Source: Dyadobacter jejuensis (lineage in GTDB: Bacteria > Bacteroidota > Bacteroidia > Cytophagales > Spirosomataceae). Taken from it: a DNA stretch of 64,000 nt. The notes beneath the pieces are model-generated. The model was not told the origin of the DNA and searched no databases. It worked only from the letters and a program-made list of their open reading frames with translations. The DNA is taken from the NCBI RefSeq assembly GCF_003149085.1, contig NZ_QGDT01000002.1, positions 1-64,000 on the forward strand, given 5' to 3'. The translations under genes were made by a program, and so were the position numbers. Shown here piece after piece: positions 43,049-52,057 of the stretch; the first letter of the stretch is position 1, and each line of letters starts with the position of its first letter.

Positions 43049-43480
43049 ATGAGAAAAATTGCAATTGGGTCGGACCACGCAGGATTTCCCTACAAGGAGC
43101 CAATCGTCACCTGGCTTACTACTAATGGCTATGAAGTGAAGGATTTCGGCACCTATAGTGCCGATTCGGCCGACTATGCCGACTTCGCCCATCCGGTGGC
43201 CAGCGCCGTAGAATCGGAAGGTTTTGAAAAAGGCATTCTACTTTGCGGAAGCGGCCAGGGGGTGTGTATCACAGCCAATAAGCACCAGGGAATTCGGGCA
43301 TCCTTAGCTTGGGAAAAAGAAATTGCCGCGCTATCACGTCAGCATAACGACGCCAATATCATCTGCTTTCCGGTACGCTTTATTGGCCTAAAGGAGGCTC
43401 TAGAATCGCTAGAGGCTTTTTTGAATACCGAATTTGAAGGAGGCCGGCACCAGCGAAGGGTCGAAAAAATCTCTTGCTAA
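43049..43480 (+). CDS. rpiB: Ribose-5-phosphate isomerase B
   Basis: 143 aa from the ATG at 43049 (MRKIAIGSDHAGF); a GTG at 43025 would add 8 residues. It interconverts ribose 5-phosphate and ribulose 5-phosphate in the pentose phosphate pathway. RpiB/LacAB features are all present: GSDHAG (residues 7-12), YADFAHPVASAV, catalytic Cys66 in LLCGSGQG and ANKHQGIRASLAW. The length is usual. It is monocistronic, converging with the neighbouring membrane-protein gene nine bases beyond its stop. Divergent from the LOG-family gene across a short gap with a palindrome. Confidence 0.95.
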   Translation: MRKIAIGSDHAGFPYKEPIVTWLTTNGYEVKDFGTYSADSADYADFAHPVASAVESEGFEKGILLCGSGQGVCITANKHQGIRASLAWEKEIAALSRQHNDANIICFPVRFIGLKEALESLEAFLNTEFEGGRHQRRVEKISC

Positions 43481-43489
43481 GCCTGCCAT

Positions 43490-44911
43490 TTATTCTGGTG
43501 AGGCCTGTCGCTTATAAATCCCCTTACTGGCACTCAAAACAAACTGCTTTTTGAGTGCCGGAACCCTTTCCAGCAGTTTTGGCATGATATCAGACTTATC
43601 AATTACGTAGTCGGGAGGGTCTTTTTGGAAGTTGTCGTAAACCTGCACCACGTTTTCGAAGTTATCCAAATCCTTCAGATAGGGACTAGCCAGATCCCAG
43701 TTCAGATATGGAGTCGCCGAATAATTGCGCAAATATTCCCCCTGATGATATCCTAAAACCAATATTTTTCTATTTACAATTTCGGCAGGTAAGGCAGAGG
43801 CCTTTGCCTGTAGATTCTCTAACCTACCTACCGATAGCCCAGGAATGATACCTCGCATTCCTTGATACTGAAGAGTGAGAATCGCCCCAGTCATAGCCAA
43901 AAACTGTAGTTCGTCTAAATAATTCTTTTTCTTAAAGCTCTGGAAATAATAACTCGCAAAAAAGGCCAATGGGGGGATAAAAATCACAAACTGCATCGGA
44001 GCCAAAAACTGCATGAGTGGAATGGTAGCTATGGCAGCCAGGAACCACAAGGCCAGTACCTGTTGCACCCGGGTCTGAAAATTGACGAAACGAATCGAAG
44101 TGGATATTCTAAGGAAACCCAACACACCTATAAAAAGGGGCAGAAAAATTGAAATCAGTAAAGAAAAGAAATCGTTCAAATCGTATTGTTTCACCTGAAA
44201 TACCGAAGTGAGCAAATTACGGTTGAGCGCCTCCAGGCTGCCGCTCATATAGAAGATCAATACCACCATCAATAAGGGGAAAGCGGCACCAAAAAACCCC
44301 AGTAGATGATGACGAAACGTGGCGCCCGTATAGAATAGTAAGGCAAAAAAGCCCCATAACATAAACAAACACGCCGGCAAATAGAATAAGGTGGCGATGC
44401 CAATATACAGTCCTATCTCGAATACCTGTACCGACACTTCGCGCCGTAGCAGCACCTGCACCATCGTACCAAAAGCAAATAGCAGGAAGGTAGTGGCCAT
44501 CAGCATCGGCGATAAGGTACCCAAATCGAAGGATATACTTAAAAAAATGGCATAAACAGCCCCTGGTATGAAGGAACGAACGGAAAGTAGATCCTTGGAC
44601 CTAACGAGGTAATTGAAGTACAAAATCTGTACGATAGAAATAGCCATGGCGGCAAACTGGTAGGCCCATTGCGCCCGCCCAAAGAGGGTGTCCATCAACC
44701 AATAGACCAGGCCTGACAAGGGGCTTATATTGTCCCAGATATCCTTATATAACATAAAACCATGGCCTAGCTGCTCGCCTACCAGCATCCAGCTGAGCTC
44801 TGGCACCAATAAAGGTGCTCCTCCAAATAGGAAAGGAAGCCTCAGTAGCAGGAAGAATACAACCAAACTTACGGTTTGATATCGAGCGTTTACCCTAAAA
44901 AAACTTAACAA
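43490..44911 (-). CDS. Multi-span membrane protein, DUF6427-like
   Basis: 473 aa with about 11-12 hydrophobic helices in the first 360 residues and a soluble tail (about 370-473) with KILVLGYHQGEYLRNY and YDNFQKDPPDYVIDKSD. The start is TTG (44911); no in-frame ATG lies near. The loop after the first helix, HGFMLYKDIWDNISPLSGLVYWLMD, looks like the first periplasmic loop of GT-C glycosyltransferases, where Asp or Glu followed by Pro is common. I recall such proteins as DUF6427 in Bacteroidota; function is not known. A glycosyl- or lipid-linked transfer role is only an inference from topology. Confidence 0.6.
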   Translation of the reverse strand: MLSFFRVNARYQTVSLVVFFLLLRLPFLFGGAPLLVPELSWMLVGEQLGHGFMLYKDIWDNISPLSGLVYWLMDTLFGRAQWAYQFAAMAISIVQILYFNYLVRSKDLLSVRSFIPGAVYAIFLSISFDLGTLSPMLMATTFLLFAFGTMVQVLLRREVSVQVFEIGLYIGIATLFYLPACLFMLWGFFALLFYTGATFRHHLLGFFGAAFPLLMVVLIFYMSGSLEALNRNLLTSVFQVKQYDLNDFFSLLISIFLPLFIGVLGFLRISTSIRFVNFQTRVQQVLALWFLAAIATIPLMQFLAPMQFVIFIPPLAFFASYYFQSFKKKNYLDELQFLAMTGAILTLQYQGMRGIIPGLSVGRLENLQAKASALPAEIVNRKILVLGYHQGEYLRNYSATPYLNWDLASPYLKDLDNFENVVQVYDNFQKDPPDYVIDKSDIMPKLLERVPALKKQFVLSASKGIYKRQASPE

Positions 44912-45046
44912 AAGGTGTGTTGGTTATAGGTATCAAAAGAATAAGTTTCACGAAATTACAATGGCAAGCCCTACAAAAACAAAATAAGTACGGATATTTG
45001 CAGTTATTTTAAATATAACATCCTGGAAGGATCTTCTAAGGAAAAG

Positions 45047-45061
45047 TTATCATAATGATAA
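45047..45061. promoter_or_regulatory. Palindrome upstream of rbfA
   Basis: TTATCAT-A-ATGATAA is a 7-bp inverted repeat with a central A, 7 bases before the rbfA ATG. It may be an operator, or a hairpin that masks the start region. Confidence 0.3.
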
Positions 45062-45068
45062 AGTTCAG

Positions 45069-45458
45069 ATGGAATCGAAGAGACAACAGAAAGTAGGCCG
45101 ACAAATACAGAAAGACCTTGGTGAGATATTTCAAAAGGATGCCCCTCATTTGGCGAATGGATCCTTTATAACCATTACGGCGGTGAGGGTAACACCCGAT
45201 TTGGGTATTGCGAGAGCCTACTTAAGTTTTTTGCCGGATAAAAATAAGGAGGAAATCTTAAAGGGCATTCAGCAAAACACCAAATTTATCAGACAGAAGC
45301 TGGGCGATCGGGTGCGACATCAGTTAAGAATAGTGCCCCATCTACAATTTTACCTAGACGACACAGCCGAATACGCGTCCAAAATGGACCAATTGTTTTC
45401 GGATTTGGTCATCCCCCCTGCCGACCCAGAGGACGAGCAAGACGACACCCAGCCATAA
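45069..45458 (+). CDS. rbfA: 30S ribosome-binding factor A
   Basis: 129 aa. It binds the 30S subunit during late maturation of the 16S rRNA 5' end. Family features: RQQKVGRQIQKDLGEIFQKD at the start, ITITAVRVTPDLGIARAYLSFLP in the KH-like fold and RHQLRIVPHLQFYLDDTAEYASKMDQLF near the C-terminus. The acidic tail (ADPEDEQDDTQP) is common in Bacteroidota. It is followed after 12 bases by a LolC/E-type permease gene, so the two are probably co-transcribed. Confidence 0.93.
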   Translation: MESKRQQKVGRQIQKDLGEIFQKDAPHLANGSFITITAVRVTPDLGIARAYLSFLPDKNKEEILKGIQQNTKFIRQKLGDRVRHQLRIVPHLQFYLDDTAEYASKMDQLFSDLVIPPADPEDEQDDTQP

Positions 45459-45470
45459 AAGGTACCTGAA

Positions 45471-46700
45471 ATGAATCTTCCCTTTCGAATCGCGTCAAGG
45501 TACTTCGTCTCCCGCAACAAAAGAAGCTTCATTAGCCTCATTGCCCGCATCGCTATGGTCGGTGTGGCTGTAGGCACTATGGCCTTGGTGGTGGTGTTAT
45601 CGGTTTTCAATGGGATGGAAGAACTCAACAGAAGCATTTTCAAAACCTTCGATGCCGATGTTACGATTACACCTACTCAAGGCAAGCGTTTTAAAATCGC
45701 CGACGATTTGCTGCAGAATATTCAATCGATAGACGGCGTCAAGAGCGTCACCCAAGTGATTGAGGACAACGCCCTGGCCCGCTATGGAGACCAACAGAGC
45801 ATAGTCAGACTAAAAGGGGTAGATAGTACCTTCAGCCAGCGCAACCAGTTGGAGAAAGCCGTGGTGGAAGGGCAGCTTCGCCTGTATGGAGAGAATGGGA
45901 CCCCTTTCGCTATAATAGCCGAAGGAGTGCGTAGTGCTTTGGCGATATCCCTGCAGGACATCATCATCCCCCTGGAGCTTTGGTATCCCAAAACGGGCAC
46001 TAGGGTGCTCAACCCTACGGCCACCGATGCCTTCAGCCAGATTCCTGTGAGGCCTGGAGCCGTTTTCTTTATAGAAACTCGCTATGACGACTATGTGATA
46101 GTACCCCTCAAAATTGCCGAGGAGCTGCTTCAATATAATCATGAACGTACCTCCCTAGAAGTCCAGCTTAAGGAAGGGTACGAGCCCAAGCAAGTAGTCT
46201 CCAAAATAGAAACCGCTATGGGGGATACATTCGTCGTAAAAGACCGCGATGCCATGAATGCCGATCTCTTAAGGGCTATAGGAATTGAAAAACTATTCGT
46301 GACTATTACCCTTTCATTTATAATTTTGGTAGCGGGTATCAACATATTCTTTTCCTTAAGCATGTTAGCCATCGAAAAGAAAAAAGACATAGCCATGTTA
46401 ATGGCTCTTGGTGCTACTCCTCGAATGATCCGCCAAATATTCCTGATGGAAGGCGCCATAGTCGCCTTCACGGGCGCCGCTTTCGGGATCGTCAGTGGAG
46501 TGCTGCTTTGTTTGGCCCAGCAGCAGTATGGTCTGGTGTCTATGGGAATGGTGTCCTCTCTTGTAGACGCCTATCCCGTCAAATTAATTGCCGGTGATAT
46601 CCTGTTGTCGGGAAGTATTATCGTGGTGATCACCTTGACCGTATCGTATATCCCAGCCAAAAGGGCTGCCTTGTCGAGCACCATCGCCCGCCAAGCCTAA
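45471..46700 (+). CDS. FtsX-family ABC permease (LolC/LolE-like)
   Basis: 409 aa. It has four transmembrane segments: one N-terminal (FISLIARIAMVGVAVGTMALVVVLSVFNG, about 18-45), a periplasmic MacB-type core domain (about 46-270) and three C-terminal helices starting LFVTITLSFIILVAGINIFF. The AIEKKKDIAMLMALGATPRMIRQIFLMEG loop is the FtsX hallmark. Family members move lipoproteins to the outer membrane. No ATPase partner is adjacent. In Bacteroidota this gene is often found after rbfA, as here (12-base gap). M1 peptidase follows 57 bases later and may be in the same transcript. Confidence 0.88.
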   Translation: MNLPFRIASRYFVSRNKRSFISLIARIAMVGVAVGTMALVVVLSVFNGMEELNRSIFKTFDADVTITPTQGKRFKIADDLLQNIQSIDGVKSVTQVIEDNALARYGDQQSIVRLKGVDSTFSQRNQLEKAVVEGQLRLYGENGTPFAIIAEGVRSALAISLQDIIIPLELWYPKTGTRVLNPTATDAFSQIPVRPGAVFFIETRYDDYVIVPLKIAEELLQYNHERTSLEVQLKEGYEPKQVVSKIETAMGDTFVVKDRDAMNADLLRAIGIEKLFVTITLSFIILVAGINIFFSLSMLAIEKKKDIAMLMALGATPRMIRQIFLMEGAIVAFTGAAFGIVSGVLLCLAQQQYGLVSMGMVSSLVDAYPVKLIAGDILLSGSIIVVITLTVSYIPAKRAALSSTIARQA

Positions 46701-46756
46701 TCATATCTGAATTAATTTTGAATCAACTCATACAAACAACCTATCGAGTGGAGAAA

Positions 46757-49345
46757 ATGAACGCTAACAGGACTACATTCAACAACTTTATCATTATTGG
46801 TACTGCCCTTGTTTTGTCATTAATTTCCAACTTTTCGGTTTCTGCCAATAGTACCCTGGACACGACCTACCGAAAAAACCCTGGGATGCAAAGCCCTAAT
46901 GGCCCGTATCGGCCACAAAAACCGATGCCGATGCAGTTGATCTATACCCGCCTCGACCTTCAGTTCGACTGGCAACGACAACGCGTACCAGCCACGGCTA
47001 TACTTCAATTCAAACCTCATTTCTATCCCCAGAATAGTATCTCCATCGATGCCAAAGGATTCGAAATAAAATCGGTATACCTACTAAAGGATCAGTCCGA
47101 CCTTGGAGAGGCTTCTTCGAAGGACATAGACCGTAAAAAAGCCAACAAATTAAAGTATCAATACGACAGTCGGAAATTGACGGTCGACCTTGGTAAAACC
47201 TATACCAGAAAGGACACCATCGCTATTTGGATCGACTATATTGCCAAGCCCAACGAGCTTCCCCGTAACCAGCCCAACGACCACCCTACCGATAAGGGCT
47301 TGTACTTCATTAATGCCGATGGAATGGAAGAAGGAAAACCACGGCAAATATGGACGCAAGGAGAAACTGAGGCCAGCTCCTGTTGGTTCCCTACCTTAGA
47401 CGCCCCCAACCAAAAATTCACCCACGATATATATTTGACCGTCGACAGCACCTATAAGACCCTGTCGAATGGAATTCTGGTCGAATCGGAACCTGCCAAA
47501 GACGGCCAGCGTACCGACCATTGGCGGCAGTCTATTCCACATGCCCCCTACTTGGCCATGGTGGCTGTCGGCGACTTCGCCGTGGCCAAGGACCTTATGC
47601 CCAATGGCATGGAGCTGAGCTATTATGTGGAGCCACAATATGCTGCCGATGCACACGCCATTTTCGGGCGAACTCCCGCCATGATTGCCTTCTTTACCAA
47701 TATTTTCGGTATGCCTTTCCCTTGGGAGAAATATGCACAAATCGCCGTAAGGGACTTTGTAGCTGGAGCCATGGAAAACACCACCGCCACCGTTCATGAA
47801 GAAGGGGTGCAGAACGACACCCGATCCTTGGTGGACGGCAATTCGGACGGCGTCATAGCCCACGAACTCGCACACCACTGGTTTGGCGACTATGTAACCG
47901 CCGAAGAATGGGGACAATTACCCCTAAACGAATCCTTTGCCAACTACTCCGAGTACTTATGGGCCGAGTACCGGGAAGGACGCGACCAAGCCGACTGGAT
48001 CAACCTGCAGGAAACGAACCAGTACATGGCGGAGGCTGAGACCAAAAAAGTGCCTATGATACGTTATTTTTATAAGAACCCCGACGACCTCTTCGATAGC
48101 CATTCCTATGCCAAAGGCGGGCGTATCTTGCATATGCTAAGAAGTTATGTGGGCGACGACGCCTTCTTTGAATCTTTAAAATTATACCTACAAAACAATG
48201 CCCTAGGTACGGCCGAAATAGGTAACCTAAGAATGGCCTTCGAAAAGGTTACTGGTGAAGACTTGAATTGGTTCTTTGACCAATGGTTCTTCCGCCCTGG
48301 ACATCCTAACCTGGCTGTGTCTCAAGAATACATCCCAGCCAGCAAGACCCTTCAACTGACGGTCCAACAACTACAAGATACCCTCGCCAGCACGGTATAC
48401 CGTATTCCTGTAGCGATCGACGTTTGGGTTGCAGGGAAAAAACAACGCCATGAGGTGTTACTTGAACGCGCCAACCAGACCTTTAGCTTTACCGCTGCCG
48501 AAAAACCGAACCTGGTGCTATTCGATCCTGAAGCTACCCTGTTGGCTTCCATCGACCATCGTAAGGATAGGCAGGAGATGATTTTCCAATATCAACACGC
48601 CGATCGCTTCCTACCCAAATACCAGGCCATTGCCCAGCTAGAAGGGCAACTTGCCGACACCACCGTGAGAAACGTCTTGGTAAAAGCAATGACCGATCCA
48701 TTTTGGAAAATCAGACAAATGGCGATAGCCAATTTTGCCGAGTACGACCGGGCCGACTTTGCCGCTATAGAAAAGATCGTACAAAGCCGTGCACGCATCG
48801 ATGCCCACCCGCAGGTGCGTTCCGAGGCGATTATTACCCTCTCTACCTATGGTGATAATAACAGCGATCAAATATTCAGAGAAGCGCTCACCGATAGCTC
48901 TTACCAGGTCGTATCCATTGCCCTAGACAAATATCTGCTCAACCGCCCCGACGATGCAGACGAGATAGCCCTACAGTTTGAGAACTCCCCCAACGACGCC
49001 ATAGTGACCTCAGTGGGCAACTATTACGCCGGCCTGGCGCAGCCAGAAAGGTACGAATGGTTTTTAGAAAAAATGAAGCGAATGAAACCTACCGAAAAAT
49101 ATAACTTCCTGCAAGTATTCGGTAAATACTTACTCAAGTCCAAGCCGGATATTCAAAGACAAAGTATTCCCGTACTGGAAGGCTTAGCGCGGAATAACCC
49201 TGCTTACTTCGTGCGTTTTGGAGCCTATCAGGCTTTAGGCCTGCTCACCGATATTCCAGGAGTGACCGCCATTCGGAAAGATATCAGGGCAAAAGAATCG
49301 GAACCCAAGCTTAAGGAAATGTATGAGCAGTTCAGTGCTTTTTAG
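46757..49345 (+). CDS. Secreted M1-family metallo-aminopeptidase
   Basis: 862 aa from the ATG at 46757 (an upstream TTG at 46718 is not needed). A signal peptide (FNNFIIIGTALVLSLISNFSV, about 7-27) precedes a beta-rich N-terminal domain, then the M1 catalytic domain: AGAMENTTATV exopeptidase motif (about 338), zinc site VIAHELAHHWFGDYV near residue 370 and the distal Glu in NESFANYSEYLW. The C-terminal part (about 580-862) is a helical HEAT-like region. Zinc ligands and catalytic Glu are intact. It should trim peptides in the periplasm or outside the cell. Neighbours upstream are rbfA and a permease; a telomere-like repeat overlaps its stop codon. Confidence 0.93.
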   Translation: MNANRTTFNNFIIIGTALVLSLISNFSVSANSTLDTTYRKNPGMQSPNGPYRPQKPMPMQLIYTRLDLQFDWQRQRVPATAILQFKPHFYPQNSISIDAKGFEIKSVYLLKDQSDLGEASSKDIDRKKANKLKYQYDSRKLTVDLGKTYTRKDTIAIWIDYIAKPNELPRNQPNDHPTDKGLYFINADGMEEGKPRQIWTQGETEASSCWFPTLDAPNQKFTHDIYLTVDSTYKTLSNGILVESEPAKDGQRTDHWRQSIPHAPYLAMVAVGDFAVAKDLMPNGMELSYYVEPQYAADAHAIFGRTPAMIAFFTNIFGMPFPWEKYAQIAVRDFVAGAMENTTATVHEEGVQNDTRSLVDGNSDGVIAHELAHHWFGDYVTAEEWGQLPLNESFANYSEYLWAEYREGRDQADWINLQETNQYMAEAETKKVPMIRYFYKNPDDLFDSHSYAKGGRILHMLRSYVGDDAFFESLKLYLQNNALGTAEIGNLRMAFEKVTGEDLNWFFDQWFFRPGHPNLAVSQEYIPASKTLQLTVQQLQDTLASTVYRIPVAIDVWVAGKKQRHEVLLERANQTFSFTAAEKPNLVLFDPEATLLASIDHRKDRQEMIFQYQHADRFLPKYQAIAQLEGQLADTTVRNVLVKAMTDPFWKIRQMAIANFAEYDRADFAAIEKIVQSRARIDAHPQVRSEAIITLSTYGDNNSDQIFREALTDSSYQVVSIALDKYLLNRPDDADEIALQFENSPNDAIVTSVGNYYAGLAQPERYEWFLEKMKRMKPTEKYNFLQVFGKYLLKSKPDIQRQSIPVLEGLARNNPAYFVRFGAYQALGLLTDIPGVTAIRKDIRAKESEPKLKEMYEQFSAF

Positions 49346-49426
49346 GTTTTAGGTTTTAGGGGTTAGGGGTTAGGTTTGCGATACTTTTAACTTTTAACCT
49401 TTAACCTTTAACCTTTAACTTTTAAA
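49339..49426 (+). repeat. Telomere-like repeat tract: TTTTAGG/GGGGTTAG then TTTAACC units
   Basis: Starting in the last codons of the M1 peptidase gene, several T-rich/G-rich TTTTAGG and GGGGTTAG units (49339-49377) are followed by four to five CTTTTAAC/CCTTTAAC units (49384-49426). The two tracts do not pair cleanly. It may act as a 3' end element for both the plus-strand gene and the minus-strand LacI gene. Confidence 0.8.
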
Positions 49427-49442
49427 CTGCTAGACATTCCGT

Positions 49443-50522
49443 TTAAGAAAGAGGGTCTAAGTAGTAATCAAGATTCTCTTTGGTTATAATATCGAGGGGT
49501 AAAAATAAGATGGGTTGAATTTTTTTATTGAAAATGAGATGATTGGCCAATTGTTGAATCCCCCAATAACCTTGTCCATGAGGATTTTGATTGATCAAAA
49601 AGTCAATATAGCCTAGTTTTAAGAACTTCTGATTCTCTTCCAGCAAATCATACCCCACAAGCTTGATCTTACGGTGTTTGTTGGCGAATAAATAGCTGGC
49701 AATTTCATAGGCCTTGGAGTTGGTAACATAGATGGCCGCCAATTCCGGATGTGTGAGTAGGAGCTCATCCATATGCTTACTCAACTCTAGTGCGGTCGAA
49801 GTATTTATTTCGGTGCGGATCACCTGATGCTTGGTTTCCGAAGCAGTCTCGAAAAAGGCATTAAAACCTAGTTCCTTATCCTGGAGGTGTACTGAGTTGG
49901 GGATATCTTCGTTGATATGGGCGATAAGGACGGTTTGGGGCTCATTGGACAGGCCATAGCTGATCAGCTTGGCCGCCAGATAACCGCTACGATACGAATC
50001 CTGACCTATATAACTCAGGGGACTAACTTGCTCTATTTGGGTGTTAATTAATACAAATGGGATTCCGTCTTTTTTCCATTTTTCAAAAAATGGCAGTCCT
50101 TCCTTATGGAATATAGGAGCTATGATAATACCTTCCGGCTTTTCGGCCGTCACTTCACCAGCCTTTTTAATGAAGGAGGCCACATCATGCGGATTAAACT
50201 TATAGTCGTTAACTTGAACCCCAAATTGCCGTAATTCCTTATTGGCCTTATGAACCCCCTCACTGGGCGATGCCCAATACGGATCGAAAGATTCGCTAGG
50301 AATTAATGCAGCAAAATTATAACTTTTCTGAGATTTCAGGGTTCGTGCAATCAGATTAGGCTCATACTCCAGCTCCTTAATAATCTTTAAGACGCGCTCT
50401 TTTACATCTTCCGCTACCCGCCCCCTATTATGCAATACCCTGTCAACCGTTCCCTTAGAAGTTCCAGCTTTTTCGGCAATATCCTTAATTCTCGTGATTT
50501 TCTTTTTACTCATTTCCCGCAT
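49443..50522 (-). CDS. LacI-family transcriptional regulator
   Basis: 359 aa. The N-terminal helix-turn-helix is ITRIKDIAEKAGTSKGTVDRVLHNRGRV, followed by the hinge region YEPNLIARTLKS; the rest is a periplasmic-binding-protein-like effector domain (LIPSESFDPYWASPSEGVHKA, GIIIAPIFHKEGLPFFEKW, AIYVTNSKAYEIASYLF). Start could be 50522 or, three codons in, 50513 (MSKKKITRIK). The inducer is probably a sugar or sugar-like compound. No enzyme or permease sits in the same transcript. The nearest candidates for regulation are the two SusCD pairs starting at 52058, or the HPP gene. It was not possible to match a LacI operator. Confidence 0.9.
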   Translation of the reverse strand: MREMSKKKITRIKDIAEKAGTSKGTVDRVLHNRGRVAEDVKERVLKIIKELEYEPNLIARTLKSQKSYNFAALIPSESFDPYWASPSEGVHKANKELRQFGVQVNDYKFNPHDVASFIKKAGEVTAEKPEGIIIAPIFHKEGLPFFEKWKKDGIPFVLINTQIEQVSPLSYIGQDSYRSGYLAAKLISYGLSNEPQTVLIAHINEDIPNSVHLQDKELGFNAFFETASETKHQVIRTEINTSTALELSKHMDELLLTHPELAAIYVTNSKAYEIASYLFANKHRKIKLVGYDLLEENQKFLKLGYIDFLINQNPHGQGYWGIQQLANHLIFNKKIQPILFLPLDIITKENLDYYLDPLS

Positions 50523-50799
50523 TTAATAGGCCAATTCCTATCAATCCCAATTTAGTGTTCTCAATAATTCCAATGCCCTGCTCCACAAAAAAACGATCCT
50601 AAAGAGAGCCCACTCTCTCGATAAAATAGAATTCGTATTAAAGGATAGGGTCCAGTAAACACCGCAAGTTAGCTAAAGAAGCAGCTTAATGCTTTTTTTA
50701 TGCTTAAAATATTGACAAACTGAGTTTCCGGATCTTCCACCTATAAGGGTTGAAGGCCGTCTTTTTACTATATACGCCCCAACCGGATCCCAAAAAGCC

Positions 50800-51381
50800 T
50801 TAACGGTAACGTCTTTTCCAGATTTTATACCAATCCTTATTGGCCGGGTAATTCCTATGAGCGGCTCTATTATTGATCAAAATAGCCACTAGCAACAGGA
50901 TCGTGACACCGGTAAGCACCGGGCTTAACACATACATATACCCTAGGCTGGTGATTTGCGGCGAACCAATATTAGCGATCAGCGCCGTAGCTCCGCCAGG
51001 AGGATGCAGGGTTTTAGTCATTTGCATGGCCACAATAGAGAGGGAAACGGCAAAAGCCGAAGCCACCCATATTTGATCGGGAAGCACCATATGTACCGTA
51101 ACGCCCACAATTGCGCTGATCACATGACCACCAATCAGGTTGCGAGGCTGAGCCAAGGGGCTGTTTACCAACCCGTATACCAGAACGGCAGAAGCCCCAA
51201 AAGAACCAATTAAAAATACCTGGTCGATCCTACTAAAATAATCGGTATGAAAAAAGCCAATAAGGGCGATCCCCCCGAAGGAGCCAACGAAGGTCCAGAA
51301 ATGCTCCTTAAAATCTATTAACGTCTCCTTATAAAATATATAGCGCGCAGTACGAACTTGTTTCTGTATATGTTTCTTCAA
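50800..51381 (-). CDS. HPP-family integral membrane protein
   Basis: 193 aa. It contains the HPP motif (TLHPPGGATALIA, about 125-137) and about four to five membrane helices, for example QVFLIGSFGASAVLVYGL and MYVLSPVLTGVTILLLVAIL. The only start in the open frame is TTG (51381), since TAA closes the frame six bases before it. HPP proteins of cyanobacteria and plants are reported to move nitrite; the cargo of this one is unknown, and the name is only a family label. It is separate from the LacI gene by a 277-base gap and points away from the SusC gene at 52058. Confidence 0.85.
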   Translation of the reverse strand: MKKHIQKQVRTARYIFYKETLIDFKEHFWTFVGSFGGIALIGFFHTDYFSRIDQVFLIGSFGASAVLVYGLVNSPLAQPRNLIGGHVISAIVGVTVHMVLPDQIWVASAFAVSLSIVAMQMTKTLHPPGGATALIANIGSPQITSLGYMYVLSPVLTGVTILLLVAILINNRAAHRNYPANKDWYKIWKRRYR

Positions 51382-51983
51382 AACTTAAGACTTAAAAGCA
51401 CAAAATCAATCCATTCAACTCCTTTTCACCTGCTTTGGTTCTACGAGGCCAAATTTTAATTCGAGCCACAAGGTACATTTCTCTAGATAATATTTACTAA
51501 AATAAAGGAAACACTCCGATTTCCTAAAAAATAAAAAGTTAGGCTTTCAAAAATAAATCGACATGCTGGCCCATTTTTTTCAACAACACGATTTAATCAC
51601 TAATGGGGCACCCCAAACGGAATAGCAGGATCGATTTAATAGGAGGATTAAGTATAGGCGCTATAATTGAGCCAAAAAAGGAAAATTATTAAATGAATCA
51701 GAAAAAAATCCGCCTTATGAATCACTCTACCTATGAGTATCAAAGGGTTAATTTTGAAATAGTGTCATTGAACGGAATGAGAAAAGGAACGGCCGCGTTT
51801 ATTACAATTCCATTAATAAAAGGCAGAAAATATTAAAAATACATTAACATCCTTCCAAAGAAACGGCAAATTCATCAACCAAGCCATTTTGAAAATATCG
51901 CAATAAAACCCAAATATTTGATATAATATTTTCCATTTTCGCCTATGGAAACATAGTTTATTTGGAAATTTTTCAAAGAACAA

Positions 51984-52014
51984 ATTGTAATGGTCAAAAC
52001 AATAGTTAATTTTG
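51984..52014 (+). promoter_or_regulatory. Candidate susC promoter
   Basis: ATTG at 51984-51987, 19 bases, then TAATTTTG at 52007-52014 match TAnnTTTG with an imperfect -33 box. It would start transcription about 20-25 bases past it, a short distance before the ATG at 52058. Confidence 0.5.
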
Positions 52015-52022
52015 CAATATTA

Positions 52023-52035
52023 TGTTATCATAACA
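52023..52035. promoter_or_regulatory. Palindrome between promoter and susC start
   Basis: TGTTAT-C-ATAACA, 6-bp arms with a central C, lies 9 bases after the -7 box. Its position fits a repressor operator. It lacks the central CG typical of LacI-family sites. Confidence 0.35.
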
Positions 52036-52057
52036 AACCTAACATTTTAACTAAAGT

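Larger units (their letters stand above)
51382..52057 (+). other. Long regulatory region between HPP gene and susC
   Basis: 676 bases with no gene that I can support. It holds a candidate promoter (51984-52014) and a palindrome (52023-52035) just before susC. A 47-codon plus-strand frame, ATG at 51693 to TAA at 51836, has no family features and may be noise. The rest is AT-rich. Confidence 0.6.

Noticed and set aside
47396-47917. 173-aa minus-strand frame inside the M1 peptidase
   Set aside because: Antisense to the zinc site and GAMEN motif; composition looks random.
49339-49426. Real chromosome or plasmid telomere
   Set aside because: The tract is internal, with genes on both sides, and the units are irregular.
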